Shown piece by piece: positions 59,532 through 64,000 of a DNA stretch of 64,000 nt. A model generated the notes under the pieces. The model was not told the DNA's origin. It ran no database searches and saw only the letters and a list, made by a program, of their open reading frames with translations. A program made the translations under genes and the position numbers. Origin of the DNA: Thermoanaerobaculia bacterium (GTDB taxonomy: Bacteria > Acidobacteriota > Thermoanaerobaculia > Multivoradales > JAHEKO01). Each line of letters begins with the position of its first letter. The stretch's first letter is position 1. The DNA lies in the NCBI GenBank assembly GCA_947259195.1, contig CAMYLC010000172.1:1-64000 (forward strand), read 5' to 3'.

Positions 59532-60620
59532 ATGTTTGGAATCGCATTTCGATCGACTATGCGGAGTTTTGGCCCTGTGCTCGGCACTTCGCTCACGATC
59601 CTCTCGATGGTGGAGTCGAGCTGGGCCGAGACCGACGCCTCTTCCGCAGACCGCGAAACCCATTTTGGGGTTGTTCGCCAGCTGACCTTTGGAGGGGAGA
59701 ACGCCGAGGCCTATTGGTCACCCGATGGCAGTGAGCTGATCCTGCAGTCGACGCGAGATCCCTACGGGTGCGACCAGATCTTCAGACTCGCGGTCGAAGG
59801 CGCCGCGGAGCCGATTCTCGTTTCGACCGGCAAGGGCAGGACTACCTGCTCCTATTTCGCGGCTGACGGTCAGAGGGTCCTGTACTCGTCGACACATCTC
59901 GAGAGCCCCGCCTGCCCACCCGCTCCTGATCGCTCGCAGGGCTATGTCTGGCCGCTCTACGACAGTATGGACATCTTCAGCGCCAGGACCGACGGCTCGG
60001 ATCTTCGACGGCTCACCGATTCGGGTTCCTACGACGCCGAGGCTACGGTCTGCAGCCGGGACGGCTCGATCATCTTCACTTCCACGCGGGACGGTGACCT
60101 CGATCTCTATTCCATGGACGCCGACGGTGGCAATGTCCAGCGGCTCACCGAGACGCCGGGCTACGACGGCGGAGCGTTCTTTTCGGCCGACTGCACCAAG
60201 ATCGTCTGGCGGGCTTCGAGACCCGCTGCCGGTGAAGAGCTGGAGGATTACCAGCGCCTGCTGTCGCAGAATCTGGTCCGTCCCTCCAAGTTGGAGGTCT
60301 TCGTGGCCAATGCCGACGGCAGCGATGTGCGACAGGTCACCGAGCTGGGCGCTGCGTCGTTTGCGCCGTTTCTTTTTCCCTCGGGCGACCGGATTCTCTT
60401 TTCCACCAATCACGGCGATCCCGCGGGCCGCGAGTTCGATATCTGGGCGATCAACGTCGACGGGAGTGATCTCGAGCAGATCACCTTCAGCCCAGGGTTC
60501 GACGGCTTCCCGATGTTCTCCCCTGACGGCTCGAGGCTCGCCTTCGCCTCCAACCGGAATCAACAGAAGCCTGGCGAGACCAACGTCTTCGTGGCCGACT
60601 GGGTAGAGAGTCCGAAATAG
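59532..60620 (+). CDS. Exported TolB-like beta-propeller protein
   Basis: The product is a 362-aa protein with a signal-peptide-like N-terminus (SFGPVLGTSLTILSMVESSW). It contains repeated PD40/WD40-type blades: VRQLTFGGENAEAYWSPDGS, DLRRLTDSGSYDAEATVCSR, NVQRLTETPGYDGGAFFSAD and DLEQITFSPGFDGFPMFSPD. TolB-like propellers bind proteins or peptides in the periplasm. No Tol-Pal genes are adjacent, so this is not TolB itself. GGAGG precedes the ATG. Confidence 0.85.
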   Translation: MFGIAFRSTMRSFGPVLGTSLTILSMVESSWAETDASSADRETHFGVVRQLTFGGENAEAYWSPDGSELILQSTRDPYGCDQIFRLAVEGAAEPILVSTGKGRTTCSYFAADGQRVLYSSTHLESPACPPAPDRSQGYVWPLYDSMDIFSARTDGSDLRRLTDSGSYDAEATVCSRDGSIIFTSTRDGDLDLYSMDADGGNVQRLTETPGYDGGAFFSADCTKIVWRASRPAAGEELEDYQRLLSQNLVRPSKLEVFVANADGSDVRQVTELGAASFAPFLFPSGDRILFSTNHGDPAGREFDIWAINVDGSDLEQITFSPGFDGFPMFSPDGSRLAFASNRNQQKPGETNVFVADWVESPK

Positions 60621-60652
60621 AAGCGGATCATCGTGCCGATAGTCACCTTTTC

Positions 60653-61591
60653 ATGTCCTTGAGAGGCCATGCGTGGACCATGGGCGCATACCTGCGGCGC
60701 TGGCTTCGCCCACCGAGTCCACCGCCCTCGGAAGCTTGGGCCGGCGTTGTCGAAGATCCTCGTCGGGGATCGTTACGCCTGACAGGTAGGTTGAGCCGGG
60801 TCGAGGCGGCAGAGGGCCTGGTCGTCTTGGTTCATGGCCTCGGAGGTTGTGCAGATAGTTCCTACCTCGTTGCCGGCGCCGAGGCCTGCCTTGCGGCTGG
60901 TCTCTCGTGCTTGCGACTCAATCTGCGAGGAGCGGATCGTCGCGGAGAGGATGTCTATCACGCCGGTCTCACGGCCGATCTGCGAGCGGCGGTGAGGAGT
61001 GATGTCGCTCGTTCCCACCGCCGGGTCTGGGTGATCGGTTACTCGATGGGGGGGCACATCGGATTGCGCTTGGCGGTCGATGACGAGGACCCACCGATTC
61101 GGGCGGTTGCTGCCGTCTGCCCTCCCGTCGACCTGCTGGCGACGGCCAGATTGTTGGACAGTCCTTCTCGCTGGGCCTACAGAACCTACCTCCTGCGTCA
61201 ACTCACCGAGATCTACGCTGAGGTGGCTCGCCGCCACCCTGACGGTCCGTCGGTGAAAGACGTGGCGGCAGTCCGCTCGTTCCTGGAGTTTGACAGTCTG
61301 GTTATCGCACCCCGCTATGGCTTTCGCGACGCTCTGGACTACTATCGGCAGGCCAGTGTCGGTCCCCTACTGCCCAGACTGCGGGTACGCAGTCTGATCG
61401 TCGCCGCTGCCGAAGACCCAATGGTCCCCGCCGAGAGCCTCGAGCAGGCTCTCGAGGCGCCATCCGAGAATCTGCAAGTGGTCTGGAGCTCGCGGGGTGG
61501 CCATCTGGCGTTGCCTCGCTCCCTGGAGATTTGCCAGGAGGATGGCAAACCTTGGGAATCTCAGGTCGTAGAATGGCTACGGCAGCACTAG
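60653..61591 (+). CDS. Alpha/beta hydrolase (YheT/EMB8 type)
   Basis: The protein is 312 aa. It has the oxyanion region VVLVHGLGGCADSSYLVAGA, LRLNLRGADRRGEDVYHAGL, nucleophile elbow IGYSMGGHIGLRLA with catalytic Ser, and the late His in SSRGGHLALP. Related proteins (COG0429) are esterases of unknown physiological substrate. Start may be the ATG at 60653 or at 60680, with GAGAGG nearer the second. It lies 32 bp after the propeller gene. Confidence 0.87.
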   Translation: MSLRGHAWTMGAYLRRWLRPPSPPPSEAWAGVVEDPRRGSLRLTGRLSRVEAAEGLVVLVHGLGGCADSSYLVAGAEACLAAGLSCLRLNLRGADRRGEDVYHAGLTADLRAAVRSDVARSHRRVWVIGYSMGGHIGLRLAVDDEDPPIRAVAAVCPPVDLLATARLLDSPSRWAYRTYLLRQLTEIYAEVARRHPDGPSVKDVAAVRSFLEFDSLVIAPRYGFRDALDYYRQASVGPLLPRLRVRSLIVAAAEDPMVPAESLEQALEAPSENLQVVWSSRGGHLALPRSLEICQEDGKPWESQVVEWLRQH

Positions 61592-61646
61592 CCCGCTGAA
61601 AACTTGGGGATCAAGCTGCCCTGTTGCGGTATCCTCGACTAGCGAA

Positions 61647-62351
61647 ATGCTCTCTCCTGACTCTCGGCTCCGTTGGTTGGCTCCCAACCTGATTACGGCG
61701 GCGAACATCACCGCCGGGTTTCTCTCAATGCTGGCAGCAGCCGAGGGGCGGTTCGAAACCGCCGTGTACCTTCTGATGCTGGCTGTTCTTCTGGATCTAT
61801 TCGACGGCAAGGTAGCTCGGCGACTGAAGGTCACGAGTGAATTCGGGCAAGAGATGGATAGCTTCAGCGATGCCGTGAGCTTCTGTGCGGCGCCCGCTTT
61901 CCTGGCCCATGCGGCGATTCTGCGGTCGTTGGGAGCGATGGGTGTGATCGTATCCTTGATCTATCTACTGGCCGGAGTTCTTCGACTGGCACGCTTCAAC
62001 CTGACATCCGACGCCCATGGCAAGGCTCGGTCGACGACCGGAGTTCCGACGCCGGTCGGGGCCGGCTATGTCATGGCACTGGTGTTGATGAGGGATCAGA
62101 TCCCGGCCCTCGCGGCCGCTCTGGTACTGCTGATCCTGGCGGGCCTCATGATCTCGCGTCTGCAGCTGCCCGAGTTTCGCGGCAAAAGTAGCGTTACAGT
62201 GGCCCTTCTGGTGGGGATGCTCAACTACTTTGCTGTGGTGGCTTGGCCCAACTGGTACACAGTGGTTTGGTGGAATCTCTGGAATGTAGTCATTCTTCTG
62301 GTGGCCAAGAGCGAGGATCGACGATTCCAGGAAGCTGGCTCGGCTTCATGA
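61647..62351 (+). CDS. pssA: CDP-diacylglycerol-serine O-phosphatidyltransferase
   Basis: The product is a 234-aa membrane enzyme. It has the CDP-alcohol phosphotransferase motif [20 protein letters not shown] followed by FSDAVSF (DGxxAR-x8-GxxxDxxxD), an N-terminal [18 protein letters not shown] typical of PssA, and several membrane helices. It makes phosphatidylserine, the precursor of phosphatidylethanolamine. A psd decarboxylase is not in the window. Its stop overlaps the next gene by 4 nt. Confidence 0.9.
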   Translation: MLSPDSRLRWLAPNLITAANITAGFLSMLAAAEGRFETAVYLLMLAVLLDLFDGKVARRLKVTSEFGQEMDSFSDAVSFCAAPAFLAHAAILRSLGAMGVIVSLIYLLAGVLRLARFNLTSDAHGKARSTTGVPTPVGAGYVMALVLMRDQIPALAAALVLLILAGLMISRLQLPEFRGKSSVTVALLVGMLNYFAVVAWPNWYTVVWWNLWNVVILLVAKSEDRRFQEAGSAS

Positions 62352-64000
62352 AAGCCGACCAGCCGGGCAGCAACCGGCTCGCTGCCGAGACCAGTCCCTA
62401 TCTTCTGCTGCACAAGTCGAACCCCGTGGAGTGGTATCCGTGGGGTGAGGAGGCTCTAGCCAGGGCGAAGCGGGAGGATAGACCGATCTTTCTGTCGGTC
62501 GGATACTCGACCTGCTACTGGTGTCACGTGATGGAACGGGAGTCCTTCTCTGACCCGGCGATCGCCGAGAAGATGAACCGGGACTTCGTGTGCATCAAAG
62601 TGGACCGGGAGGAGAGGCCCGACCTCGACGAGATCTACATGCTGGCGACGCAGATCCTCACGCACCAAGGCGGATGGCCCAATTCCGTCTTTCTGACGCC
62701 GGAGCTGCGGCCCTTTTACGCCGGCACCTATTTCCCACCTCGGGATCTCCCCGGGCGCCCTGGTTTTGTCACTGTGCTGGACTCTTTGTCAGAGGCCTGG
62801 CGAAGTCGACGCCAGGACGTCGAGGAGCAGGCCGAGAGCGTTGCAGGGGCGATGCAGCACCACCTCGTGGGCGACAGTGGAGAGCTTGCCGGATCGTCGG
62901 AGCCGCCACCGATAGACAGAGTACTGCGCGATCTGGAGCGCCACTTCGACCGCCGTTGGGGCGGCTTCGGAGGCGCGCCCAAGTTTCCGACGGCGGCCAA
63001 TCTTCTGTTGCTGCTGGAGGTGGCAGAGTCCGACGCCTCGGCTGGGCGAATGTTGTCGAAGACCTTGGACAACATGGCGCGCGGTGGCATCTTCGATCAA
63101 CTGGCTGGTGGCTTCCATCGGTATTCCACCGATGCGGAGTGGAGGGTTCCCCACTTCGAGAAGATGCTCTACGACAACGGTCTTCTGCTCGAGGTCTACG
63201 CGCGGCAATGGGCTCGCGCGGCCGACCCGGAAGCGGCTCGGATCGCACGGCAGATCGCCGAGTTTCTCGCCACCGAGATGACGTCACCAGAGGGCGCGTT
63301 CTGGAGCGCCATCGATGCGGAAACGCACGGCCGCGAAGGTGCCTACTACGTCTGGCAGCGCGAGGAGCTGCTGGCGGCTCTGGGCAACGAGGACTTCGGC
63401 TTCCTGGCGCCGTTGTTCGGGTTCGAGGGGCCACCCTTCTTCGAAGCGGATAGTTACGTGCTGCATCTGCCCGCAAGCGTTGACGATCAAGCTCTGCGGC
63501 GGCGGCTGGCGCGCGCGGATTTGTTGGCTCAGATCCAACCCCTGAGAGCGGCGTTGCTGGCAGCTCGCAGCCAGCGCCGGCGGCCGGCGACCGACGACAA
63601 GATTCTGGCCGACTGGAACGGTCTGGCGATCTCTGGCCTGGCGACCGCTGGGCGTCTGCTGCCCGACGAAGAGATGACGAATCGGGCTTCGGCTGCGGCG
63701 GAGTTCGTATTGGCGAGAATGCGTCCTGGAGGTGGCCCCCTGCAGCACATGTGGCGCCAAGGACTGGCACGAGTCGGAGCTTTCCTCGCCGACTACGCCT
63801 TCCTGATCCGGGGATTGTTGGAGCTTCACGATTCCACGGGTGAGAGCCGTTGGCTGGTGGAAGCCCTGAGTTTGGCCGAGGAGCAGGAGCAGCGGCTCGG
63901 CGATCCGGCAGGTGGCTACTACGTGGCGGCAGCGAGCGACGAGTTGCCATTCCGCAGCAAGGAGATCTTCGACGGGGCCCTGCCAAGCGGCAATGGGATC
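62348..64000 (+). CDS. DUF255/YyaL thioredoxin-domain protein (partial)
   Basis: The frame is open from the ATG at 62348 (overlapping pssA as ATGA) to the window end: 551 residues without a stop. The N-terminus has [20 protein letters not shown] and a thioredoxin-like CYWC at C56-C59 ([19 protein letters not shown]), then [14 protein letters not shown] and [12 protein letters not shown], the hallmarks of the YyaL/SPATA20 family (about 650-700 aa). A glycosidase-like six-hairpin region follows with [17 protein letters not shown] and [10 protein letters not shown]. Function is unknown; redox or sugar-epimerase-like roles have been suggested by fold. Confidence 0.9.
   Translation, partial: MKADQPGSNRLAAETSPYLLLHKSNPVEWYPWGEEALARAKREDRPIFLSVGYSTCYWCHVMERESFSDPAIAEKMNRDFVCIKVDREERPDLDEIYMLATQILTHQGGWPNSVFLTPELRPFYAGTYFPPRDLPGRPGFVTVLDSLSEAWRSRRQDVEEQAESVAGAMQHHLVGDSGELAGSSEPPPIDRVLRDLERHFDRRWGGFGGAPKFPTAANLLLLLEVAESDASAGRMLSKTLDNMARGGIFDQLAGGFHRYSTDAEWRVPHFEKMLYDNGLLLEVYARQWARAADPEAARIARQIAEFLATEMTSPEGAFWSAIDAETHGREGAYYVWQREELLAALGNEDFGFLAPLFGFEGPPFFEADSYVLHLPASVDDQALRRRLARADLLAQIQPLRAALLAARSQRRRPATDDKILADWNGLAISGLATAGRLLPDEEMTNRASAAAEFVLARMRPGGGPLQHMWRQGLARVGAFLADYAFLIRGLLELHDSTGESRWLVEALSLAEEQEQRLGDPAGGYYVAAASDELPFRSKEIFDGALPSGNGI

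Noticed and set aside
62769..63986. 405-aa minus-strand open frame
   Set aside because: It is antisense to the DUF255/YyaL gene, which has clear family motifs in the plus frame; the minus product is Arg/Pro/Ser low complexity.
1..64000. CRISPR arrays, insertion sequences, prophage or integrase genes
   Set aside because: I looked for regularly spaced repeats, transposase or integrase motifs and tRNA-adjacent attachment duplications and saw none; the only repeats are at 31.1-31.6 kb.

Overview
The window is 64 kb of GC-rich (roughly 60 %) bacterial chromosome from a Gram-negative organism. It carries TonB, an O-antigen-ligase-like membrane protein, a MacAB-type pump, PilT, bactofilin and a RodZ-like protein. 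A secreted VWFA-like protein of the kind abundant in Acidobacteriota, a greA-type gene with a very large N-terminal extension, and the S10-spc-alpha order with adk-map-infA-rpmJ between secY and rpsM make an acidobacterial origin the best guess. This is inferred from gene content, since no rRNA is present. Almost every base is coding. I see no insertion sequence, prophage or CRISPR array.

Region 1 (1-15.75 kb, + strand): the 3' end of tuf, then the complete S10, spc and alpha ribosomal protein cluster (rpsJ to rplQ) with secY, adk, map, infA and rpoA. Several genes overlap by 4 nt. Two longer gaps (rplW-rplB and rpsK-rpsD) hold possible mRNA structures. The cluster ends at a strong hairpin terminator that also suits the convergent gene.

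Region 2 (15.77-22 kb, - strand): an EF-G-like GTPase whose catalytic histidine position is Tyr, an M16 peptidase pair (one active-type, one without the zinc motif), a small methyltransferase and a bactofilin. Bactofilin and lexA diverge from a short intergenic region with a perfect interrupted palindrome and a tandem repeat, the best regulatory candidate in the window.

Region 3 (22-31 kb): lexA; a PilT-type ATPase with a coiled-coil tail; a CCA-adding-enzyme-like nucleotidyltransferase (-); a secreted amidase followed by an ECF sigma/anti-sigma pair; and the 691-aa GreA-domain protein (-).

Region 4 (31-36 kb): a 680-bp non-coding stretch with a three-copy repeat and a long GC-rich hairpin, then a + strand run of repeat-helical protein A, RodZ-like HTH membrane protein, repeat-helical protein B (paralogue of A), J-domain/TPR protein and PP2C phosphatase. 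This is the most system-like set of poorly characterised genes here.

Region 5 (36-46.6 kb): a secreted VWFA-like protein, a fatty acid oxidation pair (acyl-CoA ligase, FadJ-type enzyme), tRNA-Pro(CGG), an OPT-family peptide transporter, a sodium/solute symporter, and a MEMO1-AMMECR1 gene pair.

Region 6 (46.6-64 kb): a four-gene MacAB-like exporter with two permeases, threonine-to-glycine enzymes (epimerase-type Tdh, Kbl), TonB, a ParA-like ATPase, a TPR/O-antigen-ligase-like pair, a cystathionine beta-synthase-like enzyme, a TolB-like propeller, a YheT-type hydrolase, phosphatidylserine synthase and a DUF255/YyaL thioredoxin-domain protein cut by the window end.
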